Source: Caenorhabditis remanei (taxonomy: Eukaryota; Nematoda; Chromadorea; Rhabditida; Rhabditidae). Taken from it: a DNA stretch of 64,000 nucleotides. Each line of letters opens with the position of its first letter. Position 1 is the stretch's first letter. Positions 21,234 through 33,145 of this stretch are shown here, piece by piece. The stretch is from contig NC_071332.1 in assembly GCF_010183535.1 (NCBI RefSeq), forward strand, positions 19,468,001 to 19,532,000. Reading direction: 5' to 3'. Made by a program: the position numbers and the translations under genes. The notes below the pieces were generated by a model, which did no database searches, had not been told where the DNA came from, and saw nothing but the letters and a program-made list of their open reading frames with translations.

Positions 21234-22502
21234 TTAGGTTGATGCATAAGTTTCTTTCTTTTTTGAAGGTGTGACTTTGGTCCCCGGTCTCTAAGCGATG
21301 AGGTTGTTTTTCAACCCAAACATTTTTGCATTTTTATGACCTCTTTAGTGGCTAACATATAATGTTTCAAGTTGGTGCCTAGACACTCCGCTCGTGAAAA
21401 CGATGGCTTTTTTGATCGCCAACCAAATGCCTATTTTGGAAGGTTTTTTGATTTTTGTCGCATTGGTATCAAAATAATAAGATCTTTATAAGAAATTAAT
21501 TGCAATTTATAAAACAAGACTTGATCTTGTTATCTCATTTTAATTTTCAGTCGGAATGTTGAAAACAAAAAAGTTAAGATCAGACTATTGAGAGCAACGA
21601 GAAATCATTGTTCAGCTGGGTTCAAACAGATTACAAAAATATTTGAGAGAACATTTGTACCAAACTATTTGTAAAAGTTAGAGGGGAAAATGAGTAAGTT
21701 ATGCCATAAAAAAGTTTATGACACAGCTATCAAATTAAGTGATAAAACTTGGCTGATAAATTTCTTATGATTTTTGCTCTTTCGAGAAATTTTGTGTACT
21801 AGACCTGAGTGGAGTCTAGGTCTCTTCTCAACGCTCACAAATAAGTCTGAATTATTTTGTTGTAAGTAGTCAATAGTACATACATTGATCTGAAAATGTG
21901 CAAAATATTTAGTGGATTGCTTTAGAGATTGGAGCAGTAGGCCTCATCAAACTCAAAAATCACGTGATTTTGATGATGTTGACTTGGGGCTTCCTCCGAA
22001 AAAGGACAATTGATGTGAATATCGGAAACAAAGTAAATTTAGAAACATCAATGTCCACTTTACTTAATAATAAACATTTCTACCGATTTCCCTATCTACA
22101 GTTAAAGAAATATCAAAAATACTCGCACACTCCTAAATTTCTGATCCTAACTTTTCGTCCGGGACCCGCACTGAACTATCGTTGCTTAGTTGGAATGCGT
22201 TTATTTGTTTTTTATAAATGACTTTTCTTGCTTGTTTTAATTCTGAATAGCTCACCCATTCTTGTCAACATTTTCTAGGAAAAAAATGGAGACGAAAAGT
22301 GGTAGCAAAAAAGGGTTACTCAAGTGTTTTGACGTGCCTCCGGCTGAGATTAAACGGATGGTGGACGTCAAGTCACAGGTATAATCACAATGAGTTATAG
22401 GTACTAACCAACAATGTTTCTTATTATGTGAACTATTAGTCTTCTAGAAATTTCATACCAAAAATTACCCAAAAAAAGAAAGAAACTTATGCATCAACCT
22501 AA
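21234..22502. mobile_element. Mariner-like element, non-autonomous, 1.27 kb
   Basis: Inverted ends of about 28 bp start TTAGGTTGATGCATAAGTTT and end with the complement, flanked by TA (21232-21233, 22503-22504). The ends and the 1269-bp length match mariner-family transposons, which normally encode a single transposase of roughly 345 residues. No such frame is present on either strand. The interior instead holds unrelated sequence, including an exon-like stretch at 22286-22378. It is probably a deletion/replacement derivative mobilised in trans. Confidence 0.8.
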
Positions 22503-23098
22503 TAATATACAGTACCGCTCAAAAGTTTATTAAGTTTTGCCTTTTTCAGTTGACAATGCCCAACTTTGAGAGTATGTCACAGTAAAACTAACGATCCCAC
22601 AAAATAACTTTTTATGGGATCAAACATACCAAAAATAGAGCTCCATTTTTGTAGTTGACAACTTTTTTGTACGGACACTTCCTGGAGAGTTATGGTAATT
22701 TTAAGACGACAGCTTAAAAATCGCTCTATTTTGCACTGAAATGGGACGATTTGAGGGAGAGAAATCACTTTGTCGATATGTAACTTGCTAGGGAGTGTCC
22801 GTACAAACAAGTTGTCAACTACAAAAATGGAGCTCTACCTTTGTTCTGTATGATCCATTAAAAATCTACTTGATGGGACAATAAGTATTACCATGACACA
22901 ATCTTAAAGTTTGGCGTTTTCAACTGAAAAGTCAAAACTTAAAATACTTTTGAGCGGTACTGTACATTTTTGTAATAAAAGAGCAATAATTCTCACATTT
23001 TCTTTTTTTCAGAGATGGTATGGATGTCCGGCAAGAACAAGACGTTGAGGAGGCATTAGAATGAGATGATGAGGAATACGATCCGGAAAAGTGAGTAA
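22286..23098 (+). pseudogene. Exon-like coding fragments, possible small gene relic
   Basis: ATG at 22286 opens 31 codons (lysine-rich, GSKKGLLKCFDVPPAEIK) ending at a consensus donor (22379). About 630 bp on, after TTTTTTTCAG, an acidic stretch (DVRQEQDVEEALE, one stop, then DDEEYDPEK) runs to a donor at about 23092. The first piece lies inside the mariner-like element and the second outside it, with another element between them. This may be a gene invaded by transposons or an exon captured by one. Function unknown. Confidence 0.3.
22510..22962. mobile_element. Tc1/mariner-like MITE with CAGTACCGCTCAAAAG ends
   Basis: Ends CAGTACCGCTCAAAAGT and ACTTTTGAGCGGTACTG are inverted repeats flanked by TA on both sides. 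The 453-bp body is a foldback. Both halves contain TTTTTGTAGTTGACAACTTT and a TACGGACACTCCC-like run, which are inverted copies of each other. It begins only 6 bp after the mariner-like element. No coding capacity. Confidence 0.85.
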
Positions 23099-23799
23099 TG
23101 GGGATGAAAATTGCAAAAATAAGGGGTACATGATAAACATAACCATAAAATCATCAAAATCCGTTTTTTTTCAGTTTAAACGATCAACAAATACTCGATC
23201 AGGGATAGCTGGAAGATAAGCAAGAGTTTCCAGTTGACGACGAGATTTGGACATTTTTATTGTGTTTTTCGTTGTTATTTTCATTGTTACCTTGAAGAAA
23301 TGAATTTTCAAAATTTTCCGTTTGCTGATTTCCGATTTTCCAGATTTTCATAACATTGATAGTCAATACGCAACTTAATCGCTCACAATTACTGTTTGAG
23401 TACAGTCCAATAGAGCGCGTTTCCATTACGGTTAGGAAATGTGCCAGTTTAAAACGTCCTAGAATTTCCTAACCAATTATAATCCGAATTCAAATTCAAA
23501 TCTCTCCTTCCATCTGCCCTATTTTTGTTATTCCTCTTCCTGCTCCGGCTTAATTTTTTCCCCGTCCTCCTCATATTTTGTACCCACTAATTAAATACCT
23601 TCCCGACAACCGGTTGGTCCCTTTTTTTCAAATTTCCCCGCGTGCATGTACTCTGCGTCTCTTCACTCCCCACACTCTCTCCTTTAAGCTCTAAGCTCCA
23701 CCCATCTGTCTTTTACGGACGGTACAGATAATAGTTTTGTTTACCGCTTGGGTATCGCTACAGTAAACAGCTACAGCAAAATAAGGGGCGTGGCCTCCA

Positions 23800-23820
23800 T
23801 GACCAGTATAAATACAGTAC
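23800..23820 (+). promoter_or_regulatory. TATA box, AGTATAAATACAGTACC context
   Basis: TATAAATA at 23807-23814, 122 bp before the ATG at 23936. The same context, AGTATAAATACAGTACC, recurs at 41006-41022 before another small gene, so the promoters are related. Confidence 0.5.
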
Positions 23821-24065
23821 CACGGGCACCAACTAGAGCCATATTATTCAAAAGACTTTTTGTGTTAAGGTCGCCCCCTCTCGTGTGATTTTTTTGGAAT
23901 TCTTATAATTTATTTATTTCTATTTATTTTTATTTATGAAACTGGAGGACCAGAAGTGTGAAAAGGTAAGTGGACATCCGGACTGACACCTGCTCACATG
24001 ATTTTTGATTTTCTTCGGAATTCCGAATTTTTAGAGTTTTGGGTTGCTAGATTTCCGATTTTTGA

Positions 24066-24515
24066 ATTTATGTTACACTTCGGGGACATCTGGGACATCT
24101 GGGACAAAATCTAATAACAGATTCGGAATCTCCATAAAATTTCCAAAATTGTGAGCCCCATATTGACTATTTTCAGACACTACCGAAAATCGGTCCATAT
24201 TTTAGACACCCCAGGTACGAAATCTCAAAGTTGACGGAATATAGTCGATATGGGGCTCAAAATTTTGGAAATGTTATGGAGATTACAAATATCGTATTTA
24301 TTTTCGATGTAGCCACTTCAGATTTCAGATTTGACATTATCTATGTCTGAAAAAATTTGGTTAAAAACTAATTTTTAGTTTTTTCTACTTTTTTCCTTAA
24401 AGTTGACGGAATATAATCGATATGGGACTCAAAATTCTGGAAATTTTATGGAGATTACGAATCTCAAATTATTATTTGTCCCAGATGTCCCCCCACGTTC
24501 CATTTCTGTCACTCT
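24066..24515. repeat. Palindromic GAGCCCCATAT repeats in VTYY locus
   Basis: A full copy at 24066-24300 and a half copy at 24405-24515, in the same full-plus-half arrangement seen at 18160-18600. Confidence 0.7.
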
Positions 24516-25199
24516 CAAGAATTTGGGATTTCCAAATTTCGATCTCGCTCACCGAAAAATAATCAGATGTCCATATTTTCCAAATTTCTAGATTTCTTTT
24601 TCCAGATTTGAGGACATTTCTATTATGGAGATTCCATTCGTGACGTATTTCGGAATCGTGGAGAAGCAGTTTGGGTTTTAAAGCAGCTTTTGCAGCATTC
24701 AACCAGCAACAACCAAAGCAGTTGGCTCCAATTTTTTGAAGAAAAAGCAAGAAAATTCCATTGGAATAATCTTTCTTGACAAACAACAACAATTGATTTG
24801 ATGAAGCACTATAGGGTAAGTGTTCACGATTTTGAGAGAATAGAATTCAGATGATTTTTTTCCAGATAAATCACCACCAGAATTGAACTCAATCGAATTT
24901 CAGAGTGTCTCATCTTCAATACTTCTGTCACGCTTTCAAGTGACATACTACGAAGTAATTACCTTCGAACGATTCGGTCTTTAAGGTAGTATTCGCTGAT
25001 CTTTTCCATCAGCAAAAACCGAAGCAGCTGGCTCCAATTTTATTTGAAAAAAGTAAGTTTCACTAGATTTATTAGCAAATTTAAAATCGGGCCCTTTAAA
25101 TTCAGTCTTAAAAATGCTGAAAAACAAATCAAAATGTAGATCTCAAGAAGTTTGTTTAGTGTTTCCGAACAGAAGATACAGCGCTGAGAATCATCCGAC

Positions 25200-25750
25200 T
25201 TGAAAGTGACAGAAATGGGACAGTTGGGGACATCTGGAACAAATAATAACTTCAGATTCGTAATCTCCATAAAATTTCCAAAATTTTGAACCCCATATTG
25301 ACTATACTCCGTCAACTTTGAGATTTGGTACCTGGGGTGTCTAAAATATGGACCAATTTTTGAAAATGTCGGAATATAGTCAATATGGGGCTCAAAACTT
25401 GAGAAATTTTTTGAACTTTCCAAGTTTTCCGTTTACTTAGTGCCTAGATCCCAAAATAGCTGAATAATAAATTTTCGAGAATTTTCAAAAATACGATTTT
25501 TGAATTTTGACTAACAAGGGCATCTAGAGGGCAAACGACTATGATTTTTGAGGTCAGCATTCAATTTCTAAAATTTTGAGCCCCATATTGACTATATTCT
25601 AACACTATCAGAAATTGGTCCATATTTTAGACACCCCTGGTACCGAATCTCAAAATTGTCGGAATATAGTCAATATGGAGCTCAAAATTTCGGAAATTTT
25701 AAGGAGATTTCAAATCTCTTTTTAGATTTTCTTCCAGATGTCCCAATTTT
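25200..25750. repeat. Pair of palindromic GAGCCCCATAT repeats
   Basis: Copies at 25205-25400 and 25550-25745 with the spacer TGACTAACAAGGGCATCTAG. The pair-plus-spacer unit matches that at 16670-17215. Confidence 0.75.
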
Positions 25751-26819
25751 TTAAAACTTTCTGTGTCATTTTGTCAGAGAGTTCCTGACTCTTCCCCTTT
25801 CAAAAATTATTTCAAGCCACTGACCTAGAATCCATCTACTCGGCCAGCGACGTTACATGTTTTCTGGTTTTTTCAGAGAAAAATAGAAAAAACAGCTGTG
25901 AAATCGGATATTTAAAAATTCATATTTCCAGACACCCGTGATGATACATTTGAGGACGTTTCTAAATGGAACGATTCGACCCAATAACTCCGATAGTAGT
26001 TACTTACTACGACATGGTTGCGGAACCGCTTGAAGGATTCAGGGCAGTATTATGAAGGAAATTGAAAAAATCGATGATGAGCAAGCTAAGTTTTTGATTT
26101 TATCATTTAGCCAAAATCTAGAAGCGGGACTCTCTATTGACGTTTTCCATGGGCGCAGTAAGAATTAGGAGACACCGAAAATTTCTGATTAGTGGGATTT
26201 GTCTACTTGTCTAAGTTTAGAGTGGTATTCAACATTTGGAGAAAGCTTCCTAATGTTGCTTGTAAAAACGGTGTTGATGTGCAATGTTTTTGAAAAAAGG
26301 GTTCCTTAATTTACAATTTTGAGAGTAATGGAACAAATTCGACCCAAACGTCCCTACCGTCGTAACGTACTACGATGTCGTCTGTGAAGGCAAAATCTTC
26401 AGATGGCACCACCAGAAATGCCTATTCCAAATCAAGTGCCAATTTGTCAGTGATGTAAGTTATGAATACGATTTGGAACTTATTTATTGATTTTTCTCTT
26501 TTTCTTAGAAAATAGATACCAAATTCAAATCATTTTCAGAATAATATGACTCACGTTTGAAAGCTTGGCGTCTCCATACCTAATCTACACTGCGGATTAT
26601 CATCTCACTCTTACTCTCATCTTTTTTTTGTAATCTGTATTTTTCGAAAAATCGAATAAATTCTAAATACTTGAAGCCGTGTCTGTGATGACAGAGACAT
26701 TCGAACAGACAGACATCTGGACAGACAGACATAATTGCAGCAATGCTTACAGTAATCCGGATAGTCAGATATCGACAGATAGACAGACTTTCTCACTTCT
26801 TAGTTTTTTTTCTTTCTTT

Positions 26820-27390
26820 TCTCTTAGTTTGACAGAAATGGGACAGTCCGGGACATCTGGGACAAATATTAATTTTAGATTCGTAATCTCCATAAAATTT
26901 CCAAACTTTTGAGCTCCATATCGACTATATTCCGTCAATTTGGTGATTTGGTCCCTGGAGTGTCTAAAATATGGCCCAATTTTCGATAGTGTCAGAATAT
27001 AGTCAATATGGGGCTCAAAATTTAGAAAATTTAATGCTTAACTCAAAAATCACAGTCATTTTTCAAATAAATGCACTAGTCAGCCAAAACTGATTATTTC
27101 AAATTTTCGAAATTTTTCGAAATTTCCGTATTGGACTGTTTTGAGGTCTAAGAACCTCACAAAGACCAAATTTAGAATATTCATAACTTCTCCAAAATTT
27201 TGAGCCCCATATCGACTATATTCCATCAACATTGAGATTTGGTACCTGAGGTGTCTAAAATATGGCCCAATTTTCGAACTTGTCAGAATATAGTCAATAT
27301 GGGGCTCAAAATTTTGGAAATTTAATAGAGATTCCGAATCTGTTATTAAATTTTGTCCGAGATGTCCCAGATGTCCCCGAAGTGTAATAT
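26820..27390. repeat. Pair of palindromic GAGCCCCATAT repeats
   Basis: Copies at 26830-27030 and 27175-27385. The second ends CCCAGATGTCCCCGAAGTG at the outer edge of the forkhead inverted duplication, and the mirror copy stands at 35700. Confidence 0.75.
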
Positions 27391-27581
27391 GAAACTTCCT
27401 AATAGATTTTTTGTTTCAGATTCAATTGTTGTTCCCGTGCCAAACACATTCCCACCACATTCTCATTTATTTTTTATATAAATTGCTGTGTGAAACTGTT
27501 ACATTCATGGAAAAATAACTTATTTATTCAAATTTCAAAAAAAAAGTCTTAAAAATCAATTGAATTTCAATTCAAAAACAA

Positions 27582-29900
27582 TTAAATCAAAAAATTCGAT
27601 CCGACCAACGAAGGCGTCGTCCAATTCTCCATATTCCGTCTCTTCATCTCCTCCATCTGCACAAAATACCAATGGAGATTTTCGAAGAATTTCGAGTTTT
27701 CCTCCATCGACCACTTCTTTTTTTCTCCGTCCTCCAAATTACACGCATATCCGAATCTCTTCTCCACCAACATCCTCTTCCTCCCCATTTTCAGAAATTC
27801 GTGTCCTTCATCGAACACTGGCTCCGCCCCCTCAAATGGTGACACATGGATTCGGAAGGGGTTTTCGTTGTGGAGATCATTGAAATCAAGGCCTAGGGAC
27901 CAGAGATGATAGAAGAGGGCGGAGTTTTCTGGACCCGCGTATTGGGGGCATCCGATTCCGATGATGGTGTAAAAGAGTTGACGGGGCAGACCCAGATGAC
28001 CGAGTGCCATTTTGGAGAAGAATTCTGGAATGAATGGGGTGTCAGTTATAAAACAGGAAACAAATTTTTCAGGCAAAATATGCTTTAAACGGTAAAAGTT
28101 GGTAGAAAAATTACAAAAAATAGGCTGATATCTATTGAAAATCCTATTTTCAAGGGAAAATGTCCAGAAAATCGGTTAAAAATGACAATTTTCAATTGAA
28201 ATCGTGCCGAAAATAGTTGAAAATCAATCATTTTCAGCTTATTTTTGATTGATTTTCACCCATTTTCAGCTTTTTTGGCTAATTTCAGTCATTTTTACCA
28301 ATTTATAGCCTATTTTCGGTTAAAACATGGGAATTCTGACCTATTTGGAACTATTCAAGGCAACAACACCGAAAAAATACCAGAAAAGTCGCATTTTTTG
28401 ATAAAAAGTGCAGAAAATGGTCAAAAATCCTAGTTTTCTCGTTTTTCAGGGGAAAGTGCGCTGTTTTTCAAAAATGGGTACATTTTTTCTGGTTTCAAAA
28501 TGTCTGGTTTCTAAATGTCCCCGTAGCCTATGCAATGGTTTCTAAACGTCACAGTTACAAAATGTCACTCACCTTTTCCCCTCGGATCCGTCTCAATCCA
28601 TGCCAACTCTTCCTTTGTGAATCCGACGGCTTCTGGACTCCGAATCTTGTACATCAACTCTTTTTCGGGCCCAGAAATCTTCCAGAAATATTTCTCACTA
28701 CAGAGAGCATTTCTCACTGAACTCTTCCACGAGTCTTGATCAACAACGAAGCGATAGTAGGGGAAGTGGTGGCTGCAAAATATCTAATGCTTGGGAAAGG
28801 GGGATTACGGTATATAACTTACAGTAGGAAAGAATAGACCTCCTGAGGTGTGACACTTTTCGTCGGTGAGTTCATACACGCCATCATCGCCAGAACTTGA
28901 TAGGAGAACGCAGGGCGGGGGAGACTTTCCGTTGGTCTCTGGTTCTTCTCAGTTCTCCAGATGAGAATTTGCACATATTTCGGGTTGGGTGTGCTTTTAC
29001 CTCTTGGCAAGGCGGCTTTTGAGGTCTGAGTTTTTGGTAGCAGGACTGAAGGGATAAGTCCCACGAATCGATTGTTCTGAGATCCTTTCTTGGGTACTGT
29101 AGATTTGGTACTGTAAGGCGCGGCGGTGCGGAGGAGTCGACGCTCTTGGGTGAGACGGTAGGGACCGGGAGGAAGATTCTGGATGGGTAGGCTCCAAGTA
29201 GATGGCTGTTGCTCCTGGATGTTGGGTTGGTAATCCTGATTGGGACGGTCCTGAGCATCCAGATGCTGCTTCTGATGCCCCTGGCTGTGATTGACTGGGA
29301 TGAGGGTTTGGTTCATGTCGACCTGAGACTTGGACTGTTGATGCTCGACCAGCTGTTGAGTATTCTCAACATGTTTTCCGTTTTCGTCGATGCCCACATA
29401 TTGGTGGATCTGTTGCTGGATCTCATCCATGATAGGATCTTGGAAACTGTCAAAAAAGATCCCGTCGTCGTGCAAGATCTCAGTGCTTTCTGGGATCTGA
29501 GCAGTCTGAATTTGAGACGTAGGATTTTGGTATGTATTGTCATTGAGCACTTGGGAGTCTGTGCCAATATCCTTCTGTCCGAAATCCTGTCCAAAATTGT
29601 CGTCGCCGTACACATCCAGGGCCAGGTTACCATAGTCCATTCCATCTTGGTCATGAGGGATCTGATTCCCTTGACTGCTCTCCACCTCCTCATTACAATT
29701 CAATGGAGTACCCCAAGGCTCCTCCTGACTACAGTAGTCACGGTCCTCTAGAACATTCCGATCGCAATCAATCGATATATCACCGTCTCTTTCTAAATCC
29801 TCAGGTGATGTGAACCATTGGCAGGAATCTGAATGATAATTGATAATTAGATTGATAATTAGTGAATAGTAGGCTTACCATCATTGAAATTGTAGGACAT
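27582..29900 (-). CDS. Divergent forkhead-domain transcription factor, left copy
   Basis: Predicted nuclear DNA-binding regulator. Exons (complement): 29879-29900, 28823-29828, 28573-28772, 27582-28024; 556 residues with every frame closing. The N-terminal 300 residues are rich in Asp, Gln, Asn and Ser, resembling an activation region. The forkhead-like domain spans the exon 2/3 junction. It starts RPAFSYQVLAMMACMNSP and includes TPQEVYSFLL, then (exon 3) a PYYRF helix-3 start, the W-K-S-S-V-R-N-A-L recognition helix and KYFWKI, which parallel SYxxLI, IYxFI, YPYYR, WQNSIRHNLS and FxKV of canonical forkheads. The usual His of the recognition helix (RHN) is absent. The last exon encodes a further 147 residues unlike known domains. 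It is the mirror image of the gene at 33146, from which it differs by small changes and a 13-codon deletion in exon 2. Confidence 0.82.
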
Positions 29901-30170
29901 CTTGGAAAGAATTGAAAAATGAATAACCAGAGAATTGTTAAGAAGACAAGTGAATGAGTGGGTTGAATGAATGAGTGTGAGAAGGCCCATATAGTTAGTA
30001 TCCCTTTGTTTGCGCGCAGTGCTATGGTAACAATCCATCTTCACATTTTATTGTCTTCTAGGTCAATCAATCGATATATACGAAATGACCCATAAATTCC
30101 CAGTGTGAGATATATTGACTCCTGATGACGTCACCCACTTCCCAAAGCCCTGTGTCACTAACAAGGATAT
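29901..30170 (-). promoter_or_regulatory. Forkhead left-copy promoter with CRE-like TGACGTCA
   Basis: About 260 bp conserved with 32880-33145 in inverse orientation. It includes TGACGTCA at 30126-30133, CGATATATACGAAATGACCC and paired ATCGATTGATTGAC words. High identity outside coding sequence marks it as part of the duplicated arm; the palindromic octamer may bind a bZIP factor. Confidence 0.55.
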
Positions 30171-30329
30171 TCCTTCACGGAAAAATTTTTCAGACATAAT
30201 TCGACCTTTTTTGAATTTTCAAATTTTGGGTCCAAATTTTGAGTCCAAATTTCAAGAATCCAATTTTTTCACCCTTAAATTATGTCAAATCTGAAATTTG
30301 ACACATCCGCATTGAAAATAAGTCTGATT

Positions 30330-30845
30330 TCCGAAATCTTCACATAATTTCCAAAATTTTGAGCCCCATATTGACTATATTCTGAAATGTTTGAAAACCG
30401 GTCCATTTTTTAGACACCTAAGGGGTCAAAAACCAAAATTCTTGGAATTTGATAATTGAGGGTTTAAATTGTTGCAAATTTTAAAGACAATACAGATTTA
30501 TTGTGTATTCAAATCTCACACTTCAGATTTTTACGATAAACCCCAAATTTTCAAAAACTTTTTTTGGATTTTCGACATTTATGTTCATTTTTACTTACAG
30601 TGAAACCTGTAGTCAAAACTATTGTCATATTCAAGTTTTTCATAAAATTTCCAAAATTTTGAGCCCCATATTGACTATATTCCGTCAATTTTGAGATTTG
30701 GTACCTGGGGTGTCTAAAACATGGACCAATTTTCGATAGTGTCATAATATAGTCGAGATAGGGCTCAAAATTTTGGAAATTTAATGGAGATTCCAAATCT
30801 GTTATTAGATTTCGTCCCAGATGTCCCAGATGTCCCCAAAGTGTA
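30330..30845. repeat. Palindromic GAGCCCCATAT repeats between forkhead genes
   Basis: A degenerate copy (30340-30480) and a full copy (30640-30845) that ends CCCAGATGTCCCCAAAGTG, directly before the conserved region upstream of the small gene at 31399. Confidence 0.7.
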
Positions 30846-31398
30846 ACATGAAGTTCCTATTTTTAAACTTTTTGTGTAAACTGTGGTCCCTGGGGCCTTG
30901 TCACTTGGTCAGAGTGTCTCGGACTTCTCAAAATCCTGCGTCTCCTTTTTCCACAAACAATTTCTCTTTTTTCTAAAAGTCCATCGGCTCCGTGCCATGC
31001 GCCCTCTCTTTCTCTGCCGTCTCTTCTGGCTCCCCATCTCTCGTCTCTCAGCGAACTCCATTCTCCCGTCAGTAGTTAGAATGTAGTCGCCTCTATTAGT
31101 ATTTTGTAAGTTTGTAGATCACAAAAATCAATCGATATATCTCTATAATTTCAGATCCAAAATTTGACACCCTACTGTATGGGAGTCTTATTGCGGAGTT
31201 TCCCCTGATTTTTTGTTGAGTTCTGAATTTATTGATTTTTTTTCGATTTCTGGTTATGGTTTTCTGGAGGTGAGTTTTCCAGTTTTCAAAAAAATTGTAG
31301 ATCAAAATTTTCAGTCGTTTCTCCTTGACATTACCAACACTCTGTATCACAGGATTATATAGAAAGTTGAAAGAGAAAAAAAGGAAAAATGTATCAAC

Positions 31399-32856
31399 AT
31401 GTCAACTGAAGCAGCCGGTGAGTTTTTTAAAAACAAATTTCTGGAAAATTCTAATTTTAAAAAAATCAATAATTTTCTGAACATTTTTGAAAAAAAAGAA
31501 CTTTCTGAACATTTTTGAAAACTTTTGGAAAAAATCAATAACTTTTTTCCAGAAGCATTTCCTGAAGAGACCAAGATGGTTGGTAATGGATTTCGAATTT
31601 TTGATGGACTGCCAATGGTCTGCGCTTTGGGAGGCATTGTTTGGAGGTAAGAATGTTAGGGTCGTTTGGAAACCGACTTGGTTTCAAAACGTCTGGTTTT
31701 GAATTTATCTAAAAATGTTCATAATTTCAGGTAATTTACAAAACCAGTTTCAACAAAAAACATGCCTTCAAGTGTCTTCAGCCGTAGGTTTTATTTTTAA
31801 TATTTTTTTTCAAAATTCGAATTACAAGTCTAGCTTTCCTACCAGCTCTGACATTAATTTAAGTTGAATTTCTAAGATCTACATAAAATTTCCAAAATTT
31901 TGAGCCCCATATCGACTAAATTCCGTCGACTTTAAGATTTGGTGCCTGGGGTGTCTAAAATATGGACCAATTTTTGAAAGTGTCGGAATATAGTCAGTAT
32001 GGGGCTCAAAATTTTGGAAATTTGATGCTTATTTCAAAAATAATAGTCATTTACCGCCTAGATGCCCTTGTTAGTCAAAACTCAAAAATCTTATTTTTTG
32101 AAAATTTTCGAAAATTCTGTATTCAGCTGTTTTGGGACCAAGGCACTAAGTAAACGGAATACTTGGAAAGTTCATAAAATTTTCCAAGTTTTGAGCCCCA
32201 TATTGACTATATTCTGACACTATCGAAAATCGGTCCATATTTTAAACACCCCAGGTACAAAATCTCGAAGTTGACGGGATATAGTCGATATGGGGCACAA
32301 AATTTTGGGAATTTTATGGTGAATTCAAATCGGAAAGTGATATTTGCCCTAAATGTCCCCGACTGTCCCATTTCTGCCACTCTAAAGTTTTAAATTTTCA
32401 ATTTTTCAGACATTTCTCTACGAAAAAACAGAACAGGATAAAGAACGCTGCAAGTCATCTTCGAGCAAATTTCGGTAGGTTTTTGTTGAACTTTTTGAGA
32501 TTTTTTTCAAATTTTTGATAGGTGAAAAATGGGCGAAGTTATGTTTATGTAAAATTTTCTTATTTTCAAAGCCCTATAACTCCGCCCACTTTTGACCTAC
32601 TAAAAATTTGAATATAGATTCAGAATCCTCACGACATCAGCTATTTATTCATATAACACAATTATGTCCCATTTGTCCCATATCTGTAACATTTTCCATT
32701 TCTTTTTCAGGGATACTCACTACGAGCACGTCTGTCAATTTCATTCAAACGGTGCAACTTTTGATGGAATTTTTAAATTTTTTACTTAACTTTGAAATGT
32801 TCAAGAAACACATAAATGCTAGAAAAAGTGTTAATTTTACGGAATCTGCAGGATAA
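31399..32856 (+). CDS. Small hydrophobic protein of unknown function
   Basis: Five exons, 31399-31417, 31553-31646, 31747-31782, 32410-32474, 32711-32856, close in frame to 119 residues. The third acceptor (AAAACCAG) is poor; the obvious upstream acceptor at 31731 would bring an immediate stop, so that junction is uncertain. The product starts MSTEAAEAFPEETK, has a short glycine-rich hydrophobic stretch (MVCALGGIVW), a basic middle and a hydrophobic segment FIQTVQLLMEFLNFLLNF near the end. It lies in the spacer between the two forkhead genes. It has a decayed relative at 17245-17600 with a near-identical upstream region. Intron 3 carries two palindromic repeats. Confidence 0.45.
31865..32395. 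repeat. Pair of palindromic GAGCCCCATAT repeats in intron
   Basis: Copies at 31870-32030 and 32170-32390 with the TAGATGCCCTTGTTAGTC spacer, in inverse orientation to the pairs at 16.7 and 25.2 kb. Confidence 0.75.
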
Positions 32857-32879
32857 TTTCCAAAAAAGTGACGCTTCTA

Positions 32880-33145
32880 CAGTACTCCATGTTTAAGGCT
32901 TTGGGAAGTGGGTGACGTCATCAGGAGTCAATATATCTCACAATGGGAATTTATGGGTCATTTCGTATATATCGATTGATTGACCTAGAAGACAACAAAA
33001 TGTGAAGATGGATAGTTACCATAGCACTGCGCGCAAACAAAGGGATACTAACTATATGAGTATTCTCACACTCATTCATTCAACCCACTCATTCACTTGT
33101 CTTCTTAACAATTCTCTGGTTATTCATTTTTCAATTCTTTCCAAG
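32880..33145 (+). promoter_or_regulatory. Forkhead right-copy promoter with CRE-like TGACGTCA
   Basis: Mirror of 29901-30170. TGACGTCA sits at 32913-32920, about 230 bp before the ATG. Conserved GGGTCATTTCGTATATATCG and GCGCGCAAACAAAGGG words follow; CAAACAAAG could itself be a forkhead-type site. Confidence 0.55.

Larger units (their letters stand above)
23936..26456 (+). pseudogene. Decayed small-gene locus with repeated VTYY modules
   Basis: Exon 23936-23965 encodes MKLEDQKCEK with a consensus donor. Downstream are at least four related short modules: FVTYFGIVEKQFGF (about 24640), FQVTYYEVITFERFGL (about 24935), IVVTYYDMVAEPLEGF (about 25985) and TVVTYYDVVCEGKIF (about 26360). The first two are followed by similar text reading QQ-x-PKQLAPI in another frame. 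Stops or frameshifts break every module, and two are preceded by good acceptors with a TTTGAGGAC start. I read it as tandem exon or gene duplicates that have decayed. No known family recognised. Confidence 0.4.

Noticed and set aside
21964..22221. 85-codon frame inside the mariner-like element as a transposase remnant
   Set aside because: No DDD/DDE catalytic pattern or helix-turn-helix text; hydrophobic and repetitive, likely chance.
27560..28088. Plus-strand frames rich in Ser/Pro opposite the last forkhead exon
   Set aside because: Antisense shadows of the exon at complement 27582-28024.
29209..29751. 180-codon frame opposite the left forkhead exon, and its mirror at 33292-33873
   Set aside because: Antisense shadow of a coding exon. 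The mirrored copy exists only because the arms are duplicated.
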